DNA of 5,874 nt, from positions 1 through 5,874 of the forward strand of contig JAFOYK010000171.1 of assembly GCA_017424665.1 (NCBI GenBank), given 5' to 3'. Position numbers and translations under genes: made by a program. Below, piece after piece: positions 1 to 5,745 of this stretch. Under the pieces are notes generated by a model, which made no database searches, was not told the DNA's origin, and worked only from the letters and a program-made list of their open reading frames with translations. Position 1 is the stretch's first letter, and every line of letters starts with the position of its first letter. Origin of the DNA: Oscillospiraceae bacterium (GTDB lineage: Bacteria; Bacillota; Clostridia; Oscillospirales; Ruminococcaceae).

Positions 1-37
1 CAGCAACAAGTAAAATAACATAAAGCGCCTTTTTCAT
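1..37 (-). CDS. 5' fragment of a secreted or membrane protein gene
   Basis: Only the first 12 codons are inside the window. They read MKKALYVILLVA on the minus strand: two lysines followed by an unbroken hydrophobic run, which is the usual start of a Sec signal peptide, a lipoprotein signal or an N-terminal membrane helix. The ATG at 37-35 is preceded by a purine-rich Shine-Dalgarno stretch (AAGGGG on the minus strand, within 43-52) and by a good promoter at 69-97, which supports a real gene start. The gene is divergent from asnS. Nothing of the mature protein is visible, so its function cannot be named; the export signal is inferred from the N-terminal pattern only. Confidence 0.6.
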   Translation of the reverse strand, partial: MKKALYVILLVA

Positions 38-68
38 GACCGTTCCCCTTTCCATTTTCGTTTTTCTA

Positions 69-97
69 AAAATAGCATAAAATCCTTACGTTGTCTA
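69..97 (-). promoter_or_regulatory. Promoter for the left-edge gene
   Basis: Read on the minus strand, a TAGACA -35 (97-92) is separated by 17 bases from a TATTTT -10 (74-69). A TG lies one base upstream of the -10, giving the extended TGnTATTTT form. The expected transcription start near 62 gives a leader of about 25 bases containing the Shine-Dalgarno site. Spacing and position fit a housekeeping sigma-A promoter. Confidence 0.55.
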
Positions 98-164
98 TAA
101 TAAAATTATAATTTCCCCTGTGTTTAATCTTCGGCATAAAATATGAATGCTTTTTATAAATAAC

Positions 165-193
165 TTGCAAAAAAGCGGCCAATATGTTATATT
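165..193 (+). promoter_or_regulatory. asnS promoter (extended -10)
   Basis: TTGCAA at 165-170 and TATATT at 188-193 are separated by exactly 17 bases. A TG at 185-186 makes an extended -10 (TGTTATATT). The predicted start near 200 leaves a leader of only about 30 bases before the asnS ATG. This is too short to hold a T-box riboswitch, and no T-box-like conserved block is visible anywhere between 38 and 230. Confidence 0.65.
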
Positions 194-230
194 AAAGTGT
201 AATATTATTAATTAACATGAGGTGATCACC

Positions 231-1625
231 ATGAAAAGAACGGAGCTGAGGCTTGTTTTTGCCTCTCCGGAAGCTTTTGCCGAAGAGCCCATTAAAATCT
301 GCGGCTGGCTCAGAACTTCCCGTAACTCCAAATCCATAGGCTTTATCGAACTTAACGACGGAACCTGCTTCTCTAATATTCAGGTTGTTTACGAGGAAGA
401 TAAAGTTAATAATTTCAAGGAGATCAATAAGCTCAACGTTGGCTCCGCCGTTTCCGTAATCGGCAACATTCTTCTTACTCCGGATGCAAAACAGCCTTTC
501 GAAATGCATGCAACCGAAGTTATTATCGAAGGCGAATCCACCCCGGATTATCCGCTTCAGAAAAAGCGCCACAGCCTTGAATATCTCCGCACCATTGCAC
601 ATCTTCGCCCCAGAACCAACACCTTCTCCGCTGCTTTCCGTGTAAGAAGCGCAGCAGCTTTTGCGATTCACCAGTTCTTCCAGAGCAGAGGATTCGTTTA
701 CGTTCACACTCCTCTCATCACCGGTTCCGACTGTGAAGGCGCGGGCGAAATGTTCAGAGTAACCACTCTCGATCCTTCCAACCCTCCGAGAAACGAGGAC
801 GGCACCGTTGATTTCAGCCAGGATTTCTTCGGCAAAGCAACCGGCCTTACCGTTTCCGGCCAGCTTGAAGGTGAAGCAATGGCAATGGCTTTCAGCAACA
901 TCTACACCTTCGGACCCACTTTCCGTGCAGAAAAATCCTATACCCAGCGTCATGCCGCAGAGTTCTGGATGATCGAACCGGAAATTGCTTTCGCAGACCT
1001 TGAAGACGAAATGCAGCTTTCCGAAGATATGATCAAACATATCTTCCGCTACGTTCTCGATAACTGCCCCAGAGAAATGAAATTCTTCAACGATTTTTAT
1101 GACAAAGGCCTTATCGAACGTCTTGAAACCATCTGCACCCAGGAATTTGTTCGCCTTGATTACACCAAAGCAATCGAAATCCTTACCGAAGTTAAAGACC
1201 GTTTTGAATATCCCGTATATTGGGGCTGCGACCTTCAGACCGAGCACGAACGTTATCTTACCGAAGAAGTTTATAAAGCTCCTATCTTCGTAACCAACTA
1301 TCCGAAAGAAATCAAAGCATTCTATATGCGCCAGAACGACGACGGAAAAACCGTTGCCGCTGCAGACCTTCTTGTTCCCGGCGTTGGCGAAATTGTTGGC
1401 GGAAGCCAGAGAGAAGAACGCCTTGACGTTCTTATCGACCGCATCAACGAGCTTGGTCTTAAAGAAGAAGATTACAGCTGGTATCTTGACCTTCGCCGTT
1501 ACGGCGGCTGCAAACACGCAGGCTACGGTCTTGGTTTTGAACGTATCATCATGTACCTCACCGGTATCCAGAATATCCGCGACGTTCTCCCCTTCCCGAG
1601 AACCACCGGTTCCGCAGAATTCTAA
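231..1625 (+). CDS. asnS: Asparagine-tRNA ligase (AsnRS)
   Basis: This cytoplasmic class IIb aminoacyl-tRNA synthetase charges tRNA-Asn with asparagine using ATP. The 464-residue product matches the usual bacterial AsnRS length. Residues about 15-105 form the N-terminal OB-fold anticodon-binding domain ([18 protein letters not shown]). The catalytic domain follows with motif 1 around 155-175 ([17 protein letters not shown]), the AsnRS-type segment [15 protein letters not shown] near 198-212, motif 2 FRAEK at 231-235 continuing to the AEFWMIEPE segment, [12 protein letters not shown] near 390-401, and motif 3 GLGFERI near 433-439, ending [10 protein letters not shown]. These features distinguish it from AspRS. 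ATG 231 is chosen over the in-frame GTG at 222 because AGGTGA (220-225) is the ribosome binding site, five bases before the ATG; the GTG lies inside it. It has its own promoter and terminator, so it is probably monocistronic. Confidence 0.97.
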   Translation: MKRTELRLVFASPEAFAEEPIKICGWLRTSRNSKSIGFIELNDGTCFSNIQVVYEEDKVNNFKEINKLNVGSAVSVIGNILLTPDAKQPFEMHATEVIIEGESTPDYPLQKKRHSLEYLRTIAHLRPRTNTFSAAFRVRSAAAFAIHQFFQSRGFVYVHTPLITGSDCEGAGEMFRVTTLDPSNPPRNEDGTVDFSQDFFGKATGLTVSGQLEGEAMAMAFSNIYTFGPTFRAEKSYTQRHAAEFWMIEPEIAFADLEDEMQLSEDMIKHIFRYVLDNCPREMKFFNDFYDKGLIERLETICTQEFVRLDYTKAIEILTEVKDRFEYPVYWGCDLQTEHERYLTEEVYKAPIFVTNYPKEIKAFYMRQNDDGKTVAAADLLVPGVGEIVGGSQREERLDVLIDRINELGLKEEDYSWYLDLRRYGGCKHAGYGLGFERIIMYLTGIQNIRDVLPFPRTTGSAEF

Positions 1626-1636
1626 TAACAAAACCG

Positions 1637-1666
1637 AAGCCGGAAGGAAATTCCTTCCGGCTTTTT
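1637..1666 (+). terminator. Rho-independent terminator of asnS
   Basis: AAGCCGGAAGG (1637-1647) pairs perfectly with CCTTCCGGCTT (1653-1663) across a five-base AAATT loop, and the run of T at 1662-1666 follows the stem. It sits 12 bases after the asnS stop codon. The stem is GC-rich and fully paired, so termination should be strong. Genes to the right would then need their own promoter or depend on leakage. Confidence 0.9.
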
Positions 1667-1671
1667 GCATA

Positions 1672-1729
1672 ATTGCCTCCCTTGTCTAAAGGGAGGGGGA
1701 CTGTTGCCGCAGGCACGGTGGAGGGATTT
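1672..1729 (+). repeat. Dispersed intergenic repeat element (CCTCCC...GGAGGG type)
   Basis: The core is a hairpin, CCTCCCTT (1676-1683) with AAGGGAGG (1689-1696) and loop GTCTA. It is followed by a short TGCC/GGCA hairpin (1705-1708 with 1712-1715), then GGTGGAGGGATTT (1717-1729), whose GGAGG can pair alternatively with the first arm. From memory, this layout (TTGCCTCCCTT, short loop, AAGGGAGG, variable inner stem, GGAGGGATT) matches a compact non-coding repeat scattered between genes in many gut Clostridia genomes. That memory cannot be checked here, and only one copy is in this window. It lies directly between the asnS terminator and the next gene. An open frame crosses it from a TTG at 1673, but that is not real coding sequence. 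Confidence 0.65.
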
Positions 1730-1765
1730 CTTTCTCCGCTTCCGGCAGTACCATCGGAGGTAACT

Positions 1766-2371
1766 ATGAAAACCATAATCACAATTCAGCATACAGAGTC
1801 CGTTCACCACACCAACGGAATGGTAGGTTCATGGACTGACTGGCCCCTTTCCGAAAAAGGCCTTGAACAGGCGGAAAACATCGGTAAAAACCTTTCCAAG
1901 GAACTTTCCGCAGAATATAAAATTTATTCTTCCGACCTTTCAAGAGCGGCGCAAACCGCCGAAACAGTCGGAAAACATCTTGGAACAAAACCTGTTTTTT
2001 TAACAGAACTCCGTGAAAGAGATCTTGGTGAAGCGGTGGGTCATTCCGTCCGTTGGCTTCGCGAACATATGGAAAAACCGGAAAGAACGGTTGACGACCG
2101 GCTTTTCCCTTCCGCCGAAAGCAGAAGAGATGAATGGAACCGCCTTAAACCTTTCTTTGATGAAATAACATCGAACGGCGAAGAATATATTATCATTGTA
2201 TCCCACGGTGATTTGCTTAGCGTTTTCAACGCAATGTGGCTTGGTCTGCCGGTGGAAAGCCTTGAAAAATCCGAACTTTTCGGAGTTTCCGGCGGTGTTT
2301 CCTTCCTTTTTGAAAATTCCGAAGGAAAACGTTTCATCAAAAAACTCAGCGATACTTCATATATGAACTAA
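1766..2371 (+). CDS. Histidine phosphatase superfamily protein, variant QHT motif
   Basis: The 201-residue product has the fold signature of the phosphoglycerate-mutase-like (branch 1) histidine phosphatases. The N-terminal strand IITIQHTES places the nucleophile at His9. Next come WTDWPLSEKGLEQA (23-36), YSSDLSRAAQTAE (54-66) with the phosphate-binding Arg60, LRERDLGE with candidate acid/base Glu84, and IIIVSHGDL with second histidine His147. The usual RHG at the nucleophile is QHT here, so the first Arg of the phosphate pocket is missing (Gln8). The substrate cannot be told; despite the family name it need not be a glycolytic mutase. ATG 1766 is preceded by GGAGG (1756-1760) at five bases. 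The frame stays open upstream to 1673, but that part is the repeat element. It is the first gene of an apparent operon, 12 bases before the aminotransferase. No promoter is evident between 1667 and 1765. Confidence 0.88.
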   Translation: MKTIITIQHTESVHHTNGMVGSWTDWPLSEKGLEQAENIGKNLSKELSAEYKIYSSDLSRAAQTAETVGKHLGTKPVFLTELRERDLGEAVGHSVRWLREHMEKPERTVDDRLFPSAESRRDEWNRLKPFFDEITSNGEEYIIIVSHGDLLSVFNAMWLGLPVESLEKSELFGVSGGVSFLFENSEGKRFIKKLSDTSYMN

Positions 2372-2383
2372 AGAGGTGACAGC

Positions 2384-3670
2384 ATGAAAAAATATTCCGA
2401 AATGACCCGCGAAGAACTTCTTCTTGAAAAAGAAGTCACCGAAAAAAGATATTCCGAGAAAAAAGCTCTTGGCTTAAAACTCGATATTTCCCGCGGAAAA
2501 CCTTCCCCGGAACAGCTTGCCCTTTCCCTTCCAATGCTCGATCTTATTAATTCCGAAACCGAAAATTTCAAATGCGAAAACGGTTTCGATATCCGAAACT
2601 ACGGCGTTGTTGAAGGAATTCCGGAATGCCGCCGCCTTTTCGGTGAAATTCTTGATGCACCCATGGAAAACGTAATTGTCACCGGAAACAGTTCCCTTAA
2701 CCTTTTTTATGACCTTATCGCCCACGCAATGTGCCATGGCCTTCCCGGCGGAAAAGCACCCTGGTGTGAATGCAAAGAACGTAAACTCCTTTGCCCCGCC
2801 CCCGGTTATGACCGCCATTTCGCTGTGGGCGAGCTTTTCGGTTTTGAACTCATCACCGTTCCGATGAATTCCGACGGCCCGGATATGGATACGGTCGAAG
2901 AACTTATCAAAGACGAAACCGTAAAAGGAATCATCTGTGTTCCGAAATATTCCAACCCCCAGGGAATTTCCTATTCCGCGGAAGTTGTTGAACGTTTCGC
3001 AAAGCTTTCTCCCGCCGCAAGCGATTTCAGAATTTTCTGGGACAATGCTTATGTTGTTCACCACCTTGATTTTGACGGCGAAACGGATGAGATTCCTTCC
3101 CTTCTCAAGCTTGCAAAAGAAAACGGAAACGAAGATATGGTCTACATGCTCGGTTCCACCAGCAAGGTAACCTTTCCCACCGCCGGGCTTGCCGCCGTTG
3201 CTTCTTCCGAACGCAACACCGCCGATTTTAAACGCACCCTTTTCTTCCAGAACATCGGCCCGGATAAAATAAACCAGATGCGCCACGTTCTTTTCTTCAA
3301 AAATCTTGATGGCGTGCTCAACCATATGAGAAAACAGGCCGATATCATCCGTCCAAAATTTGAAACGGTGCTCAAAGTGCTCAAAGAAGAACTTTCCGAA
3401 ACCGGGATTGCAAATTGGAACACCCCCAAAGGCGGATATTTTGTTTCCGCGGAACTTATGAGCGGCACCGCAAAGCGCACCGTTGCTCTTTGCAAAGAAG
3501 CCGGACTTGTCATCACCGGCGCCGGCGCCGTTTATCCTTACGGCAAAGACCCCGAAGACAGCATTCTTCGAATTGCGCCTACTTTTGCTCCCGTTTCCGA
3601 ACTTCCGGTCGCTATGGAAATTTTCTGTCTTTCCGCAAAACTTGCGGCAATTGAAAAACTGCTTGGATAA
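2384..3670 (+). CDS. PLP aminotransferase, AspT / type Ic aspartate aminotransferase family
   Basis: This 428-residue fold-type I PLP enzyme fits the PF12897 family, which includes type Ic aspartate aminotransferases of roughly 420-430 residues. Visible landmarks are DISRGKPSPEQ (34-44, substrate region), GNSSLNLFYD (101-110, PLP phosphate binding), CPAPGYDRHF (137-146, with Tyr142 placed to stack on the cofactor), VPKYSNPQG (186-194, Asn191), FWDNAYVVHH (218-227, Asp220 and Tyr223 contacting PLP), GSTSKVTFP (257-265, Schiff-base Lys261) and ILRIAPT (394-400, Arg396 binding the substrate carboxylate). All expected catalytic residues are present. The likely reaction is amino transfer between aspartate and 2-oxoglutarate, but family members can prefer other amino acids. 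AGAGGTGA (2372-2379) lies four bases before ATG 2384. The 12-base gap to the phosphatase and 21-base gap to maf indicate one transcript. Confidence 0.92.
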   Translation: MKKYSEMTREELLLEKEVTEKRYSEKKALGLKLDISRGKPSPEQLALSLPMLDLINSETENFKCENGFDIRNYGVVEGIPECRRLFGEILDAPMENVIVTGNSSLNLFYDLIAHAMCHGLPGGKAPWCECKERKLLCPAPGYDRHFAVGELFGFELITVPMNSDGPDMDTVEELIKDETVKGIICVPKYSNPQGISYSAEVVERFAKLSPAASDFRIFWDNAYVVHHLDFDGETDEIPSLLKLAKENGNEDMVYMLGSTSKVTFPTAGLAAVASSERNTADFKRTLFFQNIGPDKINQMRHVLFFKNLDGVLNHMRKQADIIRPKFETVLKVLKEELSETGIANWNTPKGGYFVSAELMSGTAKRTVALCKEAGLVITGAGAVYPYGKDPEDSILRIAPTFAPVSELPVAMEIFCLSAKLAAIEKLLG

Positions 3671-3691
3671 GCCAAAAAGTGAGGTTTTTAT

Positions 3692-4240
3692 ATGTTGATT
3701 TTAGCTTCCGGTTCCCCAAGAAGAAAGGAACTTTTAAGCCTTATTACCGATGAATTTGAAGTTCTTGTTTCCGGCTGTGACGAATTCATTCCGGAAGGAA
3801 CCCCCGCCGAAAAAGTTCCGGCAATTCTTGCGGAACAAAAGGCTCTTGCGGTCGCAAAACTTCGTCCTGAAGATACCGTAATCGGTTCCGATACCGTGGT
3901 CGTGCTCAACGATGAGATTTTTGGCAAACCGAAAGACAAAGAACATGCTCACGCCATGCTCAAAGCGCTTTCCGGCAAAAAACATTTTGTTTACACCGGT
4001 GTTGCCGTTGCCGAAAACGACAAAGTCCGTTCCTTCGTTCAGAAAACCGAAGTTGAATTTTACGAACTTTCCGATGAAACCATCGACAAATATATCGAAA
4101 CTCTTGAACCCATGGACAAAGCCGGCGCTTACGGAATTCAGGGCAAAGGCTCCGTGCTCGTTAAAGGAATCGTCGGAGATTATTTTAACGTAATGGGTCT
4201 TCCCGTTGCTGAAACCGCAAGATTCCTTGGTTTTGTTTAA
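3692..4240 (+). CDS. maf: Maf nucleoside triphosphate pyrophosphatase (dTTP/UTP type)
   Basis: Maf proteins are cytoplasmic house-cleaning enzymes that hydrolyse nucleoside triphosphates, including modified ones, to monophosphate and pyrophosphate; in some Bacillota Maf is linked to septum formation. The 182-residue product has the usual length and signatures: LILASGSPRRKELL (2-15, nucleotide-binding loop), IGSDTVVVL (64-72, catalytic Asp67), FGKP (77-80), VYTGV (100-104) and MDKAGAYGIQGKG (141-153). The DKAGAYGIQG form marks the YhdE/Maf branch (dTTP and UTP) rather than the YceF branch (m7GTP). AGTGAGG at 3679-3685 precedes ATG 3692. It is the last gene of the operon with the aminotransferase and phosphatase, and it converges with dut on a shared terminator. 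Confidence 0.95.
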   Translation: MLILASGSPRRKELLSLITDEFEVLVSGCDEFIPEGTPAEKVPAILAEQKALAVAKLRPEDTVIGSDTVVVLNDEIFGKPKDKEHAHAMLKALSGKKHFVYTGVAVAENDKVRSFVQKTEVEFYELSDETIDKYIETLEPMDKAGAYGIQGKGSVLVKGIVGDYFNVMGLPVAETARFLGFV

Positions 4241-4255
4241 TAAAAAATAAAACAA

Positions 4256-4287
4256 AAAAGCCGGCTGAAAGCCGGCTTTTCTTTTTT
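4256..4287. terminator. Bidirectional terminator shared by maf and dut
   Basis: AAAAGCCGGC (4256-4265) pairs with GCCGGCTTTT (4271-4280) around a TGAAA loop. T runs follow on the plus strand (4277-4287, broken by one C). On the minus strand the A-rich stretch 4241-4259 supplies a T tract after the hairpin. The element fills most of the 48-base gap between two convergent stop codons, so it should stop transcription from both sides. Confidence 0.9.
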
Positions 4288-4288
4288 A

Positions 4289-4729
4289 TTATTTTCCTGT
4301 TGAACCGAAACCGCCTTCTCCTCTTTCGGTATCCGAAAGTTCTTCGCAAAGAACGTATTCCGCCGGCATTACCGGCATAATCGCCATCTGGGCAATTCTG
4401 TCTTTCGGCTGAATAACATAATCTTCGTCGGAATTGTTCATTAAACCAACGCAGATTTCGCCGCGGTAATCCGAATCGATAACTCCGACGCAGTTCCTCG
4501 GAGCGATTCCGTGTTTGATTCCAAGGCCGCTTCTTGCGAAGATAAATGCGCCGTAACCTTCCGGAACAGCGATGGCAATTCCGACAGGAACAACCGCGCT
4601 TCCCCTTGCGGGAACGGTGAGCGGTTCTTCAACGCATGCATAAAGATCTGCGGCTGCAGAACCGGAGGTCGCGATTTTCGGAACAACCGCGTTTTCGCGG
4701 ACTTTTTTAACCTTTATCTCAAACGCCAT
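4289..4729 (-). CDS. dut: dUTP diphosphatase (dUTPase)
   Basis: This enzyme cleaves dUTP to dUMP and pyrophosphate, keeping uracil out of DNA and supplying dUMP for thymidylate synthesis. The 146-residue product is a typical homotrimeric dUTPase with all five motifs: I, SAAADLYA (24-31, Asp28); II, ARSGLGIKHGI (65-75); III, GVIDSDYRGEI (82-92, with Asp85 and Tyr88 at the active site); IV, KDRIAQM (109-115); V, RGEGGFGSTG (136-145), the C-terminal arm that closes over the nucleotide. The start is the ATG at 4729-4727. The frame is open 62 codons further upstream, but that part overlaps zapA and shows no family resemblance. The start lies inside the end of zapA (11-base overlap), with GAGGAG at 4748-4743 about 13 bases upstream. 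This is a long spacing, so translation is probably coupled to zapA. Confidence 0.96.
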   Translation of the reverse strand: MAFEIKVKKVRENAVVPKIATSGSAAADLYACVEEPLTVPARGSAVVPVGIAIAVPEGYGAFIFARSGLGIKHGIAPRNCVGVIDSDYRGEICVGLMNNSDEDYVIQPKDRIAQMAIMPVMPAEYVLCEELSDTERGEGGFGSTGK

Positions 4730-5063
4730 AACGCTTTTTAAGCTCCTCAACTTCTCTTGCAAGTCTGTCTGCGCGGCGGTTTGCTTCGTCGGTTTCCATT
4801 CTTGCTCTTGCGGTATCGCCAAGATATTCTTTAAGCTGGGAACGGATGTGGTCGCAGTTTGCCGCTTCCTTTTTGTATTCGCTGAGATATGCGATGGAAC
4901 AAAGAACGAGAGCATCGTTCATGGAAAGGCTGGGGTTTCTTACCATAAGGGAATCGATATCTTCGCTCATTTCTTTCGCAAGGTCGCGAACATAACCTTC
5001 CTGTTCGCTGGTTGCGATGGTGTAACTTGCTCCTGCTACTTCTATTTTAACTTTATTAACCAT
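4719..5063 (-). CDS. zapA: Cell division protein ZapA
   Basis: ZapA binds FtsZ and promotes bundling of protofilaments at the division ring. The 114-residue product has the expected layout. An N-terminal globular domain (about 3-60) begins KVKIEVAGASYTIAT and contains EGYVRDLAKEMSEDIDSL and NPSLSMNDALVLCSIAYLSEY (43-63), the characteristic ZapA core. A charged C-terminal helix (about 64-112, rich in Arg, Glu and Lys) is likely the dimerising coiled coil. ATG 5063-5061 is preceded by GGAGG (5078-5074) ten bases away and by a strong minus-strand promoter. dut follows in the same transcript with an 11-base overlap. I identify it from motif pattern and length; the family is divergent at sequence level but the fit is good. 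Confidence 0.88.
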   Translation of the reverse strand: MVNKVKIEVAGASYTIATSEQEGYVRDLAKEMSEDIDSLMVRNPSLSMNDALVLCSIAYLSEYKKEAANCDHIRSQLKEYLGDTARARMETDEANRRADRLAREVEELKKRYGV

Positions 5064-5102
5064 ACCAAAATTTCCTCCAATTCGTCATAATACGACATCT
5101 AT

Positions 5103-5132
5103 ATTATAGCACGGAGAAAGCCATTGTTGCAA
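5103..5132 (-). promoter_or_regulatory. zapA-dut promoter (extended -10)
   Basis: On the minus strand, TTGCAA (5132-5127) lies 18 bases upstream of a perfect TATAAT (5108-5103). A TG one base before the -10 forms TGCTATAAT. The predicted start near 5096 gives a leader of about 33 bases up to the zapA ATG, including its GGAGG site. It is the best promoter in the window and uses the same -35 hexamer as asnS. Confidence 0.75.
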
Positions 5133-5136
5133 CGAT

Positions 5137-5165
5137 TTGAGCATCTATTTTTAAGAAATTTTATT
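5137..5165 (+). promoter_or_regulatory. Possible weak promoter for the amidase gene
   Basis: TTGAGC (5137-5142) and TTTATT (5160-5165) are separated by 17 bases; each matches four of six consensus bases. The resulting start near 5172 would give a leader of about 55 bases. A second -10-like TAGAAT at 5197-5202 has no matching -35. The region between zapA and the amidase must contain a rightward promoter, but this assignment is tentative. Confidence 0.25.
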
Positions 5166-5227
5166 CTTTTTCGGAAACCCTGCCGTCTGTTTTTCATAGA
5201 ATTTAAAAAACACTTTTTGGAGGAAAA

Positions 5228-5740
5228 ATGGCACTTATCGAAAAAGAATATAACCGCACAGCGGCAGTGGAATATGCAAACCGCTGGGCATATTTCCGCA
5301 ACCCGAAATATTATGATTTCAGCGCAATCGGCGGCGATTGCACTTCCTTTGCAAGCCAATGTATTCTTGCGGGCGGTGCGCCGATGAACTTCACTCCGGA
5401 TTTCGGCTGGTATTACAAAAGCCTTAACGACCGTGCTCCCGCCTGGACCGGAGTTAAATTTCTTTTCAACTTTCTTGTTAACAACGAAGGAATCGGCCCT
5501 TTCGGCCACCAGGTTTCAATCGATGAAGTTGAGCCCGGTGACATTGCCCAGCTTATTCTTGATACGGAAGATTGGCAGCATACTCCTGTAATAACTGCCG
5601 TTGACGGCGACAGACCGACCTTCAATACGGTTAAAATTGCCGCCCATTCTTACGATTGCGCCTGCCGCCCGCTTTCAAGTTATCCGATAAAATCAATAAG
5701 ATTCGTGCATATAGACGGTTACAGGGTTGAGGAGGAATAA
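5228..5740 (+). CDS. Putative amidase-domain protein (Amidase_6, cysteine-hydrolase-like)
   Basis: The 170-residue product appears to be a single PF12671-type (Amidase_6) domain. Family signatures are YNRTAAVEYANRWAYFRNP (8-26), YYDFSAIGGDCTSFASQC (28-45) with candidate nucleophile Cys38, the aromatic WYYKS and PAWTGVKFLFNFL segments (61-83), VEPGDIAQL (101-109), WQHTPVI (116-122) with His118, AAHSYDCACRPLSSY (138-152) with His140, and IRFVHIDGY (157-165). The Cys plus later His arrangement resembles NlpC/P60 and CHAP-like papain-fold hydrolases that cut amide bonds, often in peptidoglycan. The true substrate of this family is not known to me. There is no signal peptide or membrane segment, and an in-frame TAA at 5204-5206 rules out a longer start. 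GGAGG (5219-5223) sits four bases before ATG 5228. A further gene appears to begin five bases after the stop. Confidence 0.82.
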   Translation: MALIEKEYNRTAAVEYANRWAYFRNPKYYDFSAIGGDCTSFASQCILAGGAPMNFTPDFGWYYKSLNDRAPAWTGVKFLFNFLVNNEGIGPFGHQVSIDEVEPGDIAQLILDTEDWQHTPVITAVDGDRPTFNTVKIAAHSYDCACRPLSSYPIKSIRFVHIDGYRVEEE

Positions 5741-5745
5741 AAAGG

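Noticed and set aside
103..114. Perfect 12-base palindrome AAATTATAATTT between the divergent promoters, considered as an operator
   Set aside because: It is pure A/T in an AT-rich spacer, where such palindromes arise easily, and it has no second copy or known regulator match.
222..230. GTG at 222 as the asnS start
   Set aside because: This GTG is part of the AGGTGA ribosome binding site for ATG 231.
192..1670. A 492-codon open frame on the minus strand opposite asnS, and similar long antisense frames opposite the aminotransferase (2474-3325) and maf (3734-4255)
   Set aside because: The sense genes strongly prefer CTT for Leu and TCC for Ser and avoid TTA, CTA and TCA, so few antisense stops arise. 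The antisense products show no recognisable family and no ribosome binding site logic.
1673..1765. N-terminal extension of the phosphatase from TTG 1673
   Set aside because: It would translate the hairpin repeat and its flank; the ATG at 1766 has a well-spaced GGAGG and starts directly with the family's first beta strand.
2384..4240. Very frequent TTCCG / TTCCGAA words, considered as DNA-uptake-type repeats
   Set aside because: They fall mostly where preferred codons TTC, TCC, GAA and GCC meet in coding frames, so codon preference explains them without a special signal.
4727..4915. N-terminal extension of dUTPase to 208 residues
   Set aside because: The extra 62 residues lie wholly inside zapA in another frame, lack dUTPase similarity, and the 146-residue form is the normal family length.
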